From assembly GCF_024346995.1 (NCBI RefSeq), contig NZ_AP024888.1, forward strand, positions 1,018,768 to 1,082,767: a stretch of 64,000 bases of DNA. Reading direction: 5' to 3'. The notes beneath the pieces are model-generated. The model was not told where the DNA came from. It was given only the letters and a program-made list of their open reading frames with translations, and did no database searches. Position numbers and translations under genes: made by a program. The stretch comes from Vibrio palustris (GTDB lineage: Bacteria; Pseudomonadota; Gammaproteobacteria; Enterobacterales; Vibrionaceae). Below, in pieces: positions 8,767 through 18,213 of this stretch. Positions within the stretch are counted from its first letter, which is position 1; every line of letters begins with the position of its first letter.

Positions 8767-10737
8767 ATGAATGATCTGGTCTCTAGCCCTTATCCTTTAG
8801 GGGCAACACTTAATACTCACGGATGCAATTTTTCTATCTATGCACCCGCCAGTTCAGATATCCAACTCGCTCTGTTCGAGCCAACAGGTGAAACGTACAC
8901 GACACATCCACTACACAATGAATATGCTGGTATTAAACATACGTTCGTTCCTAACATAAAGGAAGGTCAGCGATACGGTTTTATTGTGTCAATCAATGAC
9001 CAACCTCACTACCTTGCTGATCCCTATGCCAAAGCACTATCACAGCCACTGACCTATCAACCGCCTTTTGATGCCAAGCAAAGCCTCTCTTTAGCGAAAT
9101 GTCTTGTCACTACTCATGATTTTGATTGGCAAGATTCCGCCATGCCTAAAAGACCGAGAGATGAAATGGTGCTTTGTGAAACGCATGTCAAAGGGCTAAC
9201 AAAACTGCATCCTGACGTACCTGCTCGTGAAAATGGATCGTATCTAGGCCTTGTAAGTGAGCCCATGCTCGAGTTCTATCAACAACAGAATATCAATACG
9301 TTACAACTATTGCCCATTGCCGCCTGTATGCATGAACCCCACCTACTAGAAATGGACATGGTCAATTATTGGGGTTATAACCCTTACCTCTTTATGGCCC
9401 CCGACCCTCGCTATGCGCATAAAGACGCGGTAGTAGAATTCAAAACGGCAGTGCGCGAACTTCACAAAGCCGGCATAGAAGTCATTTTAGATGTGGTCTA
9501 TAACCACACGGCTGAGGGAGGGGATAATGGTCCTATCTTTAATTTAAAGGCTCTCGATCCGCACTATTACTTAATGCACGAGGGACATTTTGCTAATTTC
9601 ACCGGCTGCGGTAATACGTTAAACCTTGCGTACCAACCTTCGCTAAATCTGGTTATGGATACGCTGCGTTATTGGGTTGAGGAATATCAGATTGACGGTT
9701 TTCGCTTTGATTTAGCAGCAACATTAGGTCGTTATGGCGATCAATTTCGTAGTGACGGTGGTTTTTTTAAAGCCATCGCTCAAGACCCAATTCTCAGAGA
9801 CATCAAACTCATTGCTGAACCTTGGGATATTGGTCCTAATGGCTATCAAGTGGGAAATTTTCCGTTTGGCTGGAATGAGACCAACGATAAACTTAGAGAT
9901 GTCGCACGTAGCTTTTGGCGTGGTGATGCAGGTTATATGAAAAATTTTGCGACACGTCTTATGGGTTCTCGTGATTTATATAGCGCCGCGAACTGGCCAT
10001 TTAAACTCACAGTCAATTACATTACCTATCATGACGGGTTTACCATGCAAGATCTTGTGTCTTATAAGCACAAACATAACGAAGCCAATGGCGAGGACAA
10101 TCGCGATGGCCATGGTGATAACCGATCGGATAACTACGGCGAAGAAGGTGAAACCTTCAACGTCACCATTAAAAGCCGTCGAGAGCGCCAAAAACGTAAT
10201 ATGGTAGCAAGTGTATTGTTTGCCTTTGGTATTCCTCACCTACTCACCGCAGATTTGTTATCACATACCCAGCAAGGCAATAATAATGCCTATTGCCAAG
10301 ACAATGAATTAAGCTGGCTTGACTGGGAGCTCACCCACTCACAAGAGACCTTTCGTCATTGGGTCGCAAAAATTATCAAAGCACGTCAAGAATATATGGT
10401 GCCATTTATTCGCGCTTTCAGCGGTAAAACTCGTAATGATAATCGCGTCTACTGGCGCCGTGTGGATGGCCATGAAATGAGCATGGAAGATTGGGATTCA
10501 CTCTCGTCAGTCGCCTTACACTTAGGTATTGGCGAGCATGGTGATGAGCTGCTCTACTTAATCAATCAAACTCGCGCTCCTGCCCGCTTTACCTTACCAG
10601 AAGATCGCAAACAACAATGGCAAATTATTTGCGATACCAATAATCTGCATAATCAAAAACTAGGAGTCGCAGAAAAAGAACGATTACAGTTGCCAGTTTC
10701 CATGTCTATTTTACATTTCTCGCCGCAAAAAAAATAA
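8767..10737 (+). CDS. glgX: Glycogen debranching enzyme GlgX
   Basis: A 656-residue isoamylase-type enzyme (GH13_11) that hydrolyses alpha-1,6 branches of phosphorylase-limit glycogen. The N-terminal CBM48 starts at SPYPLGATLNTHGCNFSIYAP. The four GH13 regions are present: DVVYNHT (I), GFRFDLA with the nucleophile Asp (II), AEPWDIG with the acid/base Glu (III) and ITYHDGF (IV). The length fits the family (~657). ATG 8746, seven codons upstream, is also possible; 8767 matches the usual family N-terminus and has GAAG 11 nt ahead. It works with MalP, MalQ and GlgB, encoded ~35-40 kb to the right, but is not in their operon. No strong terminator follows. Confidence 0.96.
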   Translation: MNDLVSSPYPLGATLNTHGCNFSIYAPASSDIQLALFEPTGETYTTHPLHNEYAGIKHTFVPNIKEGQRYGFIVSINDQPHYLADPYAKALSQPLTYQPPFDAKQSLSLAKCLVTTHDFDWQDSAMPKRPRDEMVLCETHVKGLTKLHPDVPARENGSYLGLVSEPMLEFYQQQNINTLQLLPIAACMHEPHLLEMDMVNYWGYNPYLFMAPDPRYAHKDAVVEFKTAVRELHKAGIEVILDVVYNHTAEGGDNGPIFNLKALDPHYYLMHEGHFANFTGCGNTLNLAYQPSLNLVMDTLRYWVEEYQIDGFRFDLAATLGRYGDQFRSDGGFFKAIAQDPILRDIKLIAEPWDIGPNGYQVGNFPFGWNETNDKLRDVARSFWRGDAGYMKNFATRLMGSRDLYSAANWPFKLTVNYITYHDGFTMQDLVSYKHKHNEANGEDNRDGHGDNRSDNYGEEGETFNVTIKSRRERQKRNMVASVLFAFGIPHLLTADLLSHTQQGNNNAYCQDNELSWLDWELTHSQETFRHWVAKIIKARQEYMVPFIRAFSGKTRNDNRVYWRRVDGHEMSMEDWDSLSSVALHLGIGEHGDELLYLINQTRAPARFTLPEDRKQQWQIICDTNNLHNQKLGVAEKERLQLPVSMSILHFSPQKK

Positions 10738-11047
10738 ATAAGTACGACGGATTCTTCGTCATATTTCTTGAAAGCCCGATATAACAGCTACAGCTTAACT
10801 ACATGGATGGTTGAGTTGTGGCAGTTTATTAACATTATTCTGTTTTTCCCTTGATATTAGACTGCTCAAATAGCCAGACATTAATTATTCACCATAAAAC
10901 GTCTAGTTAAACGTTTAATGAAAAAAAGACTGGATGGAAACAATACCGCATCAATAATGCAATAAAAATTTATAAGTCATTGTTTGTGTAAACCAATATT
11001 CAAGTTTAAAACTTATCGCCCATTTGGGAAATAAAAAGGTGGTTCAT
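10738..11047. other. Intergenic region between glgX and gtrB
   Basis: A 310 bp AT-rich gap. A weak hairpin (GACG-GATTCTT-CGTC, near 10745-10760) follows glgX and may aid termination. The rest presumably holds the promoter of the gtr pair; no box was convincing. Confidence 0.4.
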
Positions 11048-12010
11048 ATGCAGAAAACCGTTTCAGTAGTCATTCCTTGCTATAACGAAAGTGAGGTGAT
11101 TGATCATACCGTAGAAGAAATGCTACGCGTGACCCAAGGTATTGAGAACTACCAGTTCGAACTTTTATTCGTTAACGATGGTAGTGCCGATGATACTGAA
11201 AGCAAATTACTGCAATACAGTAAAGCGCATGACAATGTACACCTGATTTCTTTTTCTCGTAACTTTGGTCATCAACCTGCCGTATCTGCAGGTATCCAAG
11301 CCAGCACGGGAGACGCAGTGGTATTGATTGACGCTGATTTACAAGATCCTCCACAGCTTATCGAAGGTATGATCAACCTTTGGGAGAAAGGCTATGACGT
11401 GGTCTATGGCACCCGCGAAAACCGCGAAGGCGAATCAAAATTTAAACTGGCCTCAGCGAAATGGTTTTACCGTATATTGAATTACCTCTCAGAAGTACCG
11501 ATCCCATTAGATACTGGCGACTTTCGCTTAATGGATCGCCAAGTCGTCGATCAACTCAACCAGATGCCAGAGAAACACCGCTTCATTCGCGGCATGGTAA
11601 GCTGGATTGGTTTCAATCAAACCTCCATTACCTACAAACGTAATGAGCGTTTTGCAGGCGAAACTAAATATCCGCTGAAGAAAATGTTGTCATTTGCTTT
11701 AGATGGCATCCTGTCTTTCTCGGTGAAACCTCTCAAACTCTCTATTATTATGGGGTTCATTTCATCAGGCATTGCTTTAATTATGCTGTTTTATACCATC
11801 TATATTCGGTTAGCAACCGATCAGTGGCAATCTGGTTGGGCATCTATGCTCGTCGCTATGTTATTTATTGGTGGGGTGCAATTAATTTCCATCGGTATTT
11901 TAGGTGAGTATATAGCACGTATTTATAGTGAATCTCAAAGCAGACCGCTATATGTCGTGAAGAAAAACATCAGACAACCGAGACAAGATGATGAATCTAA
12001 CCTCGATTAA
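11048..12010 (+). CDS. gtrB: GtrB-type bactoprenol glucosyltransferase
   Basis: A 320-residue GT2 family membrane enzyme that transfers a sugar (usually glucose from UDP-glucose) to undecaprenyl phosphate on the cytoplasmic face. The GT-A domain begins SVVIPCYNESEVI, with nucleotide-binding LLFVNDGSADDT and the metal motif LIDADLQDPP. Two C-terminal membrane segments lie around residues 225-290, as in GtrB/DPM1-like proteins. ATG 11048 has AAGGTGG 5 nt ahead, which rules out the open extension to 11024. The next gene overlaps by 23 bp and encodes the flippase-like GtrA domain, so the two form one glucosylation unit for envelope polysaccharide. Confidence 0.92.
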   Translation: MQKTVSVVIPCYNESEVIDHTVEEMLRVTQGIENYQFELLFVNDGSADDTESKLLQYSKAHDNVHLISFSRNFGHQPAVSAGIQASTGDAVVLIDADLQDPPQLIEGMINLWEKGYDVVYGTRENREGESKFKLASAKWFYRILNYLSEVPIPLDTGDFRLMDRQVVDQLNQMPEKHRFIRGMVSWIGFNQTSITYKRNERFAGETKYPLKKMLSFALDGILSFSVKPLKLSIIMGFISSGIALIMLFYTIYIRLATDQWQSGWASMLVAMLFIGGVQLISIGILGEYIARIYSESQSRPLYVVKKNIRQPRQDDESNLD

Positions 12011-13775
12011 GCACACGCTTTATGCAAATTTACGACAAAAGGTACGGTTTGCAGCTGTCGGCGGTTTAAATACCGCCGTTTCTTACTTCGCTTTTGTGAC
12101 TCTTTATCAGCAGTTAGATAATTATATCCTAGCTTCTGTACTCGCGTACTGCATTGGTGTTATGTGCAGTTTTCTTCTTAACCGCGGATTTGTCTTTAAT
12201 AGTCAGCACCAGAAAGGACAGTTTATTCCGTTCATTCTAGTGAATCTCGCCTCTTTAGGCGCAAGTACGCTCACTTTATATTTACTCGTTACTGAGTTAC
12301 ATATTAATGCGTACATTGGGCAGTTTTTTAGTATTTTTGTGTCCATGATAATGAACTATATAGGCTATCAACGCATTTTTAAAAATGGTATTAGTTTGAA
12401 AACATTAACTCAACGCTTCACTGATGGAGCACAAACTATGAAACTATCATCTGGAATACGCGCAATTTTATTCCTCGCTTGCTTAGCGGTCACACTACAT
12501 AATATTTATACATCAGTACTCATTAATATTGCACATGACGCCCTGCCTTATATGGCGCATTATTCTGATAAATTCACATCAGAAGGTCGTTGGATTAATT
12601 TTGCGGTTTTTCCGATCAGTAGCAGTTTAAACCCGCAATTAGCTAACGCTCTATGCTTTCTTTTTATCGGCATGTTTGGGTATAACGTGTCTCGGTCACT
12701 GAGCCGTGATCGCTGGTTAGCGGCGTTTTTTGCACTCACTGTGATGAACATTCCATACTACACCATGCTCTTTAAATGGCCAATGACACTGCTTCCAGGG
12801 TGTATCATGCTGGCGCTATTTAGTTACTATCGTAATCGTTTGTCGATTCCAAGTATGTTGCTAATTGCGGGTGTGCTCCTTTTCGCTACCTACCCTGCTT
12901 TCTATTTTGTGATGCCTTTGATTTATATCGCACACTTAAAAGATCGTAGCTACAAAGACATCATGGTTTTCATGTTGTGGTGGGCCGCGGGTTATGTATT
13001 GGGGTATTTAATCGGTAATGGTCTAATTTACCTGTATACATGGCTTTTTGAAGGGCATGCGCATTTCATGCAGATGGCTTCTTGGCGTAAAGAGTCCCCA
13101 CTGACTGGAATGGCATCGCTCATACACAACGTGGATAGAAGTGCGGGTGACTTTGTACGTAATGCCAACTATATATCAGAACTGAGCGCTTGGTATTTTC
13201 TCCCTGCTCTTGGCATTACCTTGCTGATGGTTAAAGATAACGTTAAGTATTTTTTAATCCTGCTTGCAATGATTATCTCCATCTATGCGAGTGTCGTAGT
13301 ATTGGGCGTTCATGTACCGCTACGTTCAGGTATTACATTGCCACTAGGGATTGCGATGGTGGTTTTCTTACTTAAACACCCATGGGCAAAATACATCAAT
13401 CTGATTTTATTACTGATCCCACTGGCCTATCAAACTTATCATTACAATAATAAGTACAACAATACACGTATTATTATGTCTCAAGTGATTGAAAAGAATG
13501 ACGTAAATCATAAAATTGAAGACAAATCAAAATACGATAAAATTGTTGCAACGGTAGACCAAGAAAAAATGAGTGAGTGGCTAAAGCACGTGACTGGGTC
13601 TAAGCAGTTTAATAACCTGTCTAACTTGGAATATCACATGATTCGACCATACTTTTACAAACAAGGATGGCCAGATTCAGCGATTAGCGTGAAATACATT
13701 CACCAAAAAGCCCCAATTAAAGGTGAAACTGAAGTATCCATTAAAGACCGCACACTGTATGTCCGTTTCGAATAA
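11988..13775 (+). CDS. GtrA flippase domain fused to polytopic membrane glycosyltransferase-like region
   Basis: A 595-residue inner-membrane protein. Residues ~15-135 are a GtrA domain with four membrane segments (start RFAAVGGLNTAVSYFAFV, later FLLNRGFVFNS). Residues ~155-480 contain roughly ten more hydrophobic segments, and the last ~110 residues are hydrophilic, probably periplasmic. This layout resembles GtrA (flips the lipid-linked sugar) joined to a GtrC-like or GT-C glucosyltransferase that uses it outside. I see no named family for the second half. It overlaps gtrB by 23 bp, so translation is coupled. A strong terminator follows. In phage-borne gtrABC clusters these activities are separate genes, so the fusion is notable. 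Confidence 0.85.
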   Translation: MMNLTSIKHTLYANLRQKVRFAAVGGLNTAVSYFAFVTLYQQLDNYILASVLAYCIGVMCSFLLNRGFVFNSQHQKGQFIPFILVNLASLGASTLTLYLLVTELHINAYIGQFFSIFVSMIMNYIGYQRIFKNGISLKTLTQRFTDGAQTMKLSSGIRAILFLACLAVTLHNIYTSVLINIAHDALPYMAHYSDKFTSEGRWINFAVFPISSSLNPQLANALCFLFIGMFGYNVSRSLSRDRWLAAFFALTVMNIPYYTMLFKWPMTLLPGCIMLALFSYYRNRLSIPSMLLIAGVLLFATYPAFYFVMPLIYIAHLKDRSYKDIMVFMLWWAAGYVLGYLIGNGLIYLYTWLFEGHAHFMQMASWRKESPLTGMASLIHNVDRSAGDFVRNANYISELSAWYFLPALGITLLMVKDNVKYFLILLAMIISIYASVVVLGVHVPLRSGITLPLGIAMVVFLLKHPWAKYINLILLLIPLAYQTYHYNNKYNNTRIIMSQVIEKNDVNHKIEDKSKYDKIVATVDQEKMSEWLKHVTGSKQFNNLSNLEYHMIRPYFYKQGWPDSAISVKYIHQKAPIKGETEVSIKDRTLYVRFE

Positions 13776-13802
13776 CGTTCAGCGGTGAGCGCACCAAGAC
13801 CC

Positions 13803-13835
13803 AAAAACGCGTCCCTTCACAGGACGCGTTTTTTT
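13803..13835 (+). terminator. Intrinsic terminator of the gtr operon
   Basis: ACGCGTCC (13807-13814) pairs with GGACGCGT (13822-13829), followed by a run of T to 13835. Confidence 0.93.
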
Positions 13836-14124
13836 ATCTCTTCATCATAACAATGTGCGACCTGATACCGCGACACATAACACGCACAGCAGGGAGTATG
13901 GCTTTTCAAATCGGCTTAGCATCATGGGTAATAAACATTAAATTTATAAAATTTATAAAATACATAAATACCACTGAAAAATGTGAGCATTATAGAATAG
14001 GAAAGCCCAATTGATAGCGTTAAACTGTGCTAGGTTATCCAGCCAAAGACGGCATCCAATCTTATAACAATAATGCCGAGTATTGATAATTGGTTACTAC
14101 CGACATAAGGTCACAGGAGATATT
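13836..14124 (+). other. Upstream region of the DUF5718-like gene
   Basis: Very AT-rich, with a short tandem repetition of AAATTTATAAA around 13938-13965. No hairpin or gene was recognised. It presumably holds the promoter of the next gene. Confidence 0.4.
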
Positions 14125-14910
14125 TTGAATTCTATTACAATGGGCGTGATTGGTAATTATTTTGGTCACCTATCAAGCGCAGAAAACGTGCAAGAAAGCG
14201 AGCTACCCAGTGGGTTGTTTGTCATTGACCAAAATGCTTCATCACTCACGACCGATAGCATCATGAACTACCCATCTTTGGGTGAAAATATTGATATCGA
14301 ACCCGAGTTTGTTATCGAATATGACATTATTTACGATGGTGAGCAAGTTAGCCAAGTTCGTGGACGCCGCATTACCATCGGTAACGATACGACCATTCGC
14401 CAGTTGCAAGATGCACAGAAAATCAGTGCACGTAAATCATGGGGCAAAGCATCAAAAGGTCTGCATTCACAATGGTGGTCGCTCGAATCTATTGACAACT
14501 TATCGCATATTAGTCTTATCTCTTATATTGAGAATAATGGCGAATGTCACCTCGCAACCCAGCCTTTAGATATCGAGAACATTAAATTATTCGGACAACC
14601 TTTAGAAGATTGGCTCGTAACTGCTATCAATCAACAAGGTGGTGATGGCATGTTCGACCAAATATTACCGCAACTACAAGCCAATGGTTACCCTAAAACA
14701 TTGACCCTGTTTACTGGTGCGCCCAATTATACTGCCTGGGGAAAGAAACACTTTCTTCAACCAGACGATATAATGCATATTATTGGTTATCAAACAACAG
14801 AATATAACCACAAAGAAGTGATGGAATTATTTGAAAGTAACAATATTAAAGAAGTTCCGAATATTCTTTATCTTAAGCAAAAAATTAAAGAGCCATCATT
14901 AATTGCTTAA
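14125..14910 (+). CDS. DUF5718-like conserved protein
   Basis: A predicted 261-residue soluble protein with no signal peptide or membrane segment. The conserved-looking N-terminus is SITMGVIGNYFGHLSSAEN, then FVIEYDIIYDGEQV and VRGRRITIGNDTTIR. The layout recalls DUF5718, with a faint likeness to the fumarylacetoacetate hydrolase fold; both are from memory. AGGAG at 14115-14119 lies 5 nt before TTG 14125, so a TTG start is chosen; ATG 14140 would leave a 20 nt gap, and the open extension to 14083 has no ribosome site. The function is unknown. The gene is monocistronic with its own terminator. Confidence 0.75.
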   Translation: MNSITMGVIGNYFGHLSSAENVQESELPSGLFVIDQNASSLTTDSIMNYPSLGENIDIEPEFVIEYDIIYDGEQVSQVRGRRITIGNDTTIRQLQDAQKISARKSWGKASKGLHSQWWSLESIDNLSHISLISYIENNGECHLATQPLDIENIKLFGQPLEDWLVTAINQQGGDGMFDQILPQLQANGYPKTLTLFTGAPNYTAWGKKHFLQPDDIMHIIGYQTTEYNHKEVMELFESNNIKEVPNILYLKQKIKEPSLIA

Positions 14911-14926
14911 TTAGCATATATTAATT

Positions 14927-14975
14927 CGACATGTAACTGTATGATATATCGTATATTTACATGTCGTCATTTTTA
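14927..14975 (+). terminator. Terminator after the DUF5718-like gene
   Basis: CGACATGTAA (14927-14936) pairs with TTACATGTCG (14957-14966), with a self-complementary AT-rich loop, followed by TCATTTTTA. Confidence 0.75.
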
Positions 14976-15119
14976 AAAATAGCTAGATCTTTATTCCATA
15001 AATTAATGTAACAATAATAAACACTCTTAATTTTAATGAAGTTGTCATTGGAAAATGATTATTTAATAGCGCATTGAATTATTTCATCAATGTCTATGTC
15101 TTTAATATTAGGAGAAAAC

Positions 15120-15926
15120 ATGTCTATTATCCAAAAAGGGAAATTGGTCGGAATAGCACTAGGCGCTGTCTGCTCCATATATACATTACCTGCCCATGCC
15201 GATTTTTTTCGAGCGCTACCACAAGCAACCCCATTGAATGTTGATGCACTTACATTCGCGCCACACTTTGATTTTGATACTGACTCTTGTTTACCCGACG
15301 CAGGTATCTCATCGACAGGTCAGCAAAATGGGGGATTAAAAAACTCAGGATCCATTACGGGCGGCTGTCGTCGTACCGATTTTATGAATTTTTCTAATAC
15401 CTACCACCGCTATGTATGTAAGACAACAAACGCGAACTATTGTGCCCATATTTATGCCTTGTACTTTCAAAAAGATCAGGCAGTTGCCGGCGTCGACGCG
15501 TTTGGTCACCGTCATGATTGGGAATACACAGTGGTATGGACACGTAACGGACAACCGACCCACTTTAGTACCAGCGCTCATGGTAAGTTAACGACTCACG
15601 ATTGGAATAGCATCGAAAAAGACGGCAACCATCCAAAAGCCGTCTACCACAAAGATGGCGGATTAACCCACGCATTCCGTTTTGCCAAAGCGGGAGAAAA
15701 CAGAGCTGAAAATCCAACCGGTCGCTGGGTATTACCGCCTTTAGTAAGCTGGTATACAATGCACGGACAAGCCAGTAATGCGACTCTTCGTGACGACTTA
15801 AATCGCTATAATTACGATCACGGAATTGCACCATTCCTTGATCATAATATGTTGAAATACATTAATCCGTTCCGTCCGGCAGGTTATCCAACCTACAACA
15901 ATAACGATATGGTCAATTCTAAGTAA
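15120..15926 (+). CDS. Secreted Nep1-like (NPP1/NLP) protein
   Basis: A 268-residue secreted protein of the necrosis- and ethylene-inducing NLP family. The hallmark heptapeptide GHRHDWE is intact at residues 129-135. NLPs bind plant glycosylinositol phosphorylceramide sphingolipids and, when cytolytic, permeabilise plasma membranes. The signal peptide is residues 1-27, ending AHA. Mature Cys residues at about 57, 83, 100 and 108 could make two disulfides, as in type 2 NLPs. Start ATG 15120 has AGGAGA 5 nt ahead; an upstream in-frame ATG at 15090 has none. It is followed by a coupled helical-repeat gene. Toxicity cannot be judged from sequence, and other marine roles are possible. Confidence 0.93.
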   Translation: MSIIQKGKLVGIALGAVCSIYTLPAHADFFRALPQATPLNVDALTFAPHFDFDTDSCLPDAGISSTGQQNGGLKNSGSITGGCRRTDFMNFSNTYHRYVCKTTNANYCAHIYALYFQKDQAVAGVDAFGHRHDWEYTVVWTRNGQPTHFSTSAHGKLTTHDWNSIEKDGNHPKAVYHKDGGLTHAFRFAKAGENRAENPTGRWVLPPLVSWYTMHGQASNATLRDDLNRYNYDHGIAPFLDHNMLKYINPFRPAGYPTYNNNDMVNSK

Positions 15927-15937
15927 TCCAATGTTAG

Positions 15938-15965
15938 CTAAGATGGGGAACGCTCCCCATCTTAG
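15938..15965 (+). terminator. Intercistronic hairpin between NLP and downstream gene
   Basis: CTAAGATGGGG (15938-15948) pairs perfectly with CCCCATCTTAG (15955-15965). No T run follows; the next gene's GGAGG begins 6 nt later. It is likely an RNA processing/stability or translation-control element rather than a full terminator. Confidence 0.75.
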
Positions 15966-15979
15966 TATTAGGAGGTTAT

Positions 15980-16933
15980 GTGTCTCATACCATCACAGCA
16001 CTGTTACTCATGCTCAGCTTAGCAGGCAATGTCGCCTTTCTATCACACAGCTTGCTTAAACCTACCCATTCCAATTCATTTGAAGATAAACCGCTGCAAA
16101 CTAGGCAGACACCAACTGAAGTCGCGATGTGCCAGCCCAAACCACCTCAAGCCAATGTCGCGACTGCGCCACACGCTCAACCGACACAAGTAAGTTCCAA
16201 CAATATTGAACCAAATACCGCAGTAAACACCGCGAATATTCACGCACTTACAAAAAATGGCACCCACCTTCTGAGTTCCGCTCAACAAGCGCAGCTTGCT
16301 AAGCAATTACAATCTAACCCAACCATTGTACAACGCTTGCTCAATGCCATACGAAACCACCAGCTATCAGAACAGATTCGCTCACAACTTGTCGGTATTA
16401 TTGCCAATCAAGACAGTGACCGCTTGTTTGATAGTGCTACGGCGTTCATGCAAGACTCTCAACCCGATTTACAACGTTTAGGCAGTGAATTAGCCAGCCG
16501 GCTTATTCGCAACCACCAGAGTGTTGAACGGACTGCTCGTTTACTTAATGATGTCAGCCTGCCCAAACCTGCTTTACGCGATATCTTACGCAATAGTTCC
16601 TTATTACCCTTATCAGCACCAGACAAACAAAAAATGCACATGATGCTCGCAAACTACATGAGCTATGCGGATTCAGATTTACAACCAGATATTCTCACCA
16701 GTTTAGCGCGGTTAAGTGTCAATGATGAACAGCGGCTAACGACATTGACCCCTTATTTAACAAGTGCTCAACCTGCGTTACAAAATGCAGCCATTCATGC
16801 GTTATATCAGCAACATAATTTATCACCAAATAGTCAGGCCTATAGTATTGTCGAGTCGCTCGCCAACGATCGAAGTACGCCAGCTCGTGTTCGCAGCGCG
16901 GCCTTCTCCCTCTTGTCTAATACGTCACCATAA
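15980..16933 (+). CDS. Exported helical-repeat (HEAT-like) protein
   Basis: A 317-residue protein with an N-terminal hydrophobic signal or anchor (TITALLLMLSLAGNVAFLSHSLL), then a Pro/Gln/Thr-rich linker to about residue 90. After that come alpha-helical repeats suggestive of a HEAT/armadillo solenoid (VERTARLLNDVSLPKPALRDIL, ALQNAAIHALYQQHNLS, ARVRSAAFSLLS). The start is GTG 15980 with GGAGG at 15971-15975; the overlapping ATG at 15978 is out of frame. It lies 53 bp after the NLP gene with only a hairpin between, so it is probably co-expressed and may assist folding, secretion or control of the NLP. No family name is recognised. Confidence 0.78.
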   Translation: MSHTITALLLMLSLAGNVAFLSHSLLKPTHSNSFEDKPLQTRQTPTEVAMCQPKPPQANVATAPHAQPTQVSSNNIEPNTAVNTANIHALTKNGTHLLSSAQQAQLAKQLQSNPTIVQRLLNAIRNHQLSEQIRSQLVGIIANQDSDRLFDSATAFMQDSQPDLQRLGSELASRLIRNHQSVERTARLLNDVSLPKPALRDILRNSSLLPLSAPDKQKMHMMLANYMSYADSDLQPDILTSLARLSVNDEQRLTTLTPYLTSAQPALQNAAIHALYQQHNLSPNSQAYSIVESLANDRSTPARVRSAAFSLLSNTSP

Positions 16934-16980
16934 AAAAACGGGTATTAAAGTGCCACCGATAGTGGTCTTCAATACCCGTT
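16932..16980 (-). terminator. Terminator between convergent HEAT-like gene and ctlX
   Basis: AACGGGTATT (16937-16946) pairs with AATACCCGTT (16971-16980) around an inner CCACC/GGTGG stem. Seven A on the left give the U run for the leftward ctlX transcript. Confidence 0.85.
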
Positions 16981-17009
16981 CTATTTGAACGCGTTCATCA
17001 TTGACTCGG

Positions 17010-17969
17010 TTACACACTTGGTAAAAAGATCTCAGCCATCATGCAACGTACGCTCCCGCCTCCGATTTGCTCAATAGTGGTCACATCAATGGGTAACAAT
17101 GTGCCGTACTGTTGCAACGCACTCAGCTGTTGTGGTTGGAACGCCTGGTAGGCCGATTGTGAAAGAACAATCAACGTTTCTCCAGTCGCGGTCGTCAACG
17201 GTAAGACATTGCCACAGAAATGATTCATTTGTTCAATCGTAATCGGGATGACTTGCTTGCTTTTCGCGATGCGCTGTACCACGTGACTGCGCATCGGCTC
17301 TGCAATCACTTCGTCACAAAGCAGACAAAATTTCTCCCCCATAGCCATCATGACATTGGTATGATAAACGCTCTTCCCAGAGGGCAAACACGTAGCAAAG
17401 GCCACCGCTTCATAACCTATATGCCGCGCATATTCCTTGAGGACATCTTCATCGCACCGTTGTGATAATGCCGCGTAGATAAGCCCCAGATCGTGATCCA
17501 TCACCATAGCCCCAGTGCTTTCTAGGTATCGCTGTGTAGCAATATATTGAGAGAAAGTTTCAACTCTGCTTACTGCACGACCAGCCTGGCACAGCACTTC
17601 AACCAGCGCCTCTACCCGTACTTCTGCTTGACGGTTGTGTGACGCCATAGGGAATGTAATTAATCCCCCATCAGCCAAGGTATTAAACCAATTATTAGGG
17701 AATACTGCATCAGGGGTTGGCATGGAGGATAGTGGATAGTCAAACTCAATCACGGTAACACCACTTTGGTGTAAATGAGTGACCAAAGCCTCATATTCAG
17801 CCATCGCCCGCTGCTGTATTGTCTCAGTTGGCATCGATAATGGTGTCTGAAATTCATTATCAACCGCCGTTTGTTCATTAAATTGGAACTCTTTCGGTGG
17901 AACCACTACCACGGTATTGGCATGTTGCCTGTGGCGCGGATAAAAAGTTTCAATCAATTGTTTTTTCAT
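17010..17969 (-). CDS. ctlX: CtlX-type amidinotransferase-fold hydrolase (guanidino-modifying)
   Basis: A 319-residue cytoplasmic protein of the arginine deiminase/DDAH/amidinotransferase superfamily, most like the CtlX group (COG4874). Visible features are NTVVVVPPKEFQFN at the N-terminus, PDAVFPNNWF (substrate loop), ESTGAMVMDH with the acidic catalytic residue, a His in YHTNVMMA, and the nucleophile Cys in GGGSVRCMMAEIF near the C-terminus. Members act on citrulline- or arginine-like guanidino/ureido compounds; the exact substrate here is unknown. The frame is open for 28 codons upstream, but MKKQLIETFYPRHRQ is the usual start, with GGGTGA ahead. It stands alone; no ornithine or arginine catabolism gene is adjacent. 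Confidence 0.82.
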   Translation of the reverse strand: MKKQLIETFYPRHRQHANTVVVVPPKEFQFNEQTAVDNEFQTPLSMPTETIQQRAMAEYEALVTHLHQSGVTVIEFDYPLSSMPTPDAVFPNNWFNTLADGGLITFPMASHNRQAEVRVEALVEVLCQAGRAVSRVETFSQYIATQRYLESTGAMVMDHDLGLIYAALSQRCDEDVLKEYARHIGYEAVAFATCLPSGKSVYHTNVMMAMGEKFCLLCDEVIAEPMRSHVVQRIAKSKQVIPITIEQMNHFCGNVLPLTTATGETLIVLSQSAYQAFQPQQLSALQQYGTLLPIDVTTIEQIGGGSVRCMMAEIFLPSV

Positions 17970-18213
17970 AACGTCACCCACTACACATGATTTCATCATT
18001 ATTTTAGTCACGATCGTCAAACGCAACAGAGTATTGCTTCGCAGTGTGATCAAGAGCGCTTACCATTTAACGACACATTCATGAATATTTAGTTGATTTA
18101 CGTATATGACCAACGGCCACATCACCGTCTATCACAATCATTCATCGCTTTTATCTGGCTCAGTTTTCTCTTAGAATTCAACTAACCCCATTTCTCAACA
18201 AACAGAATTTTTT

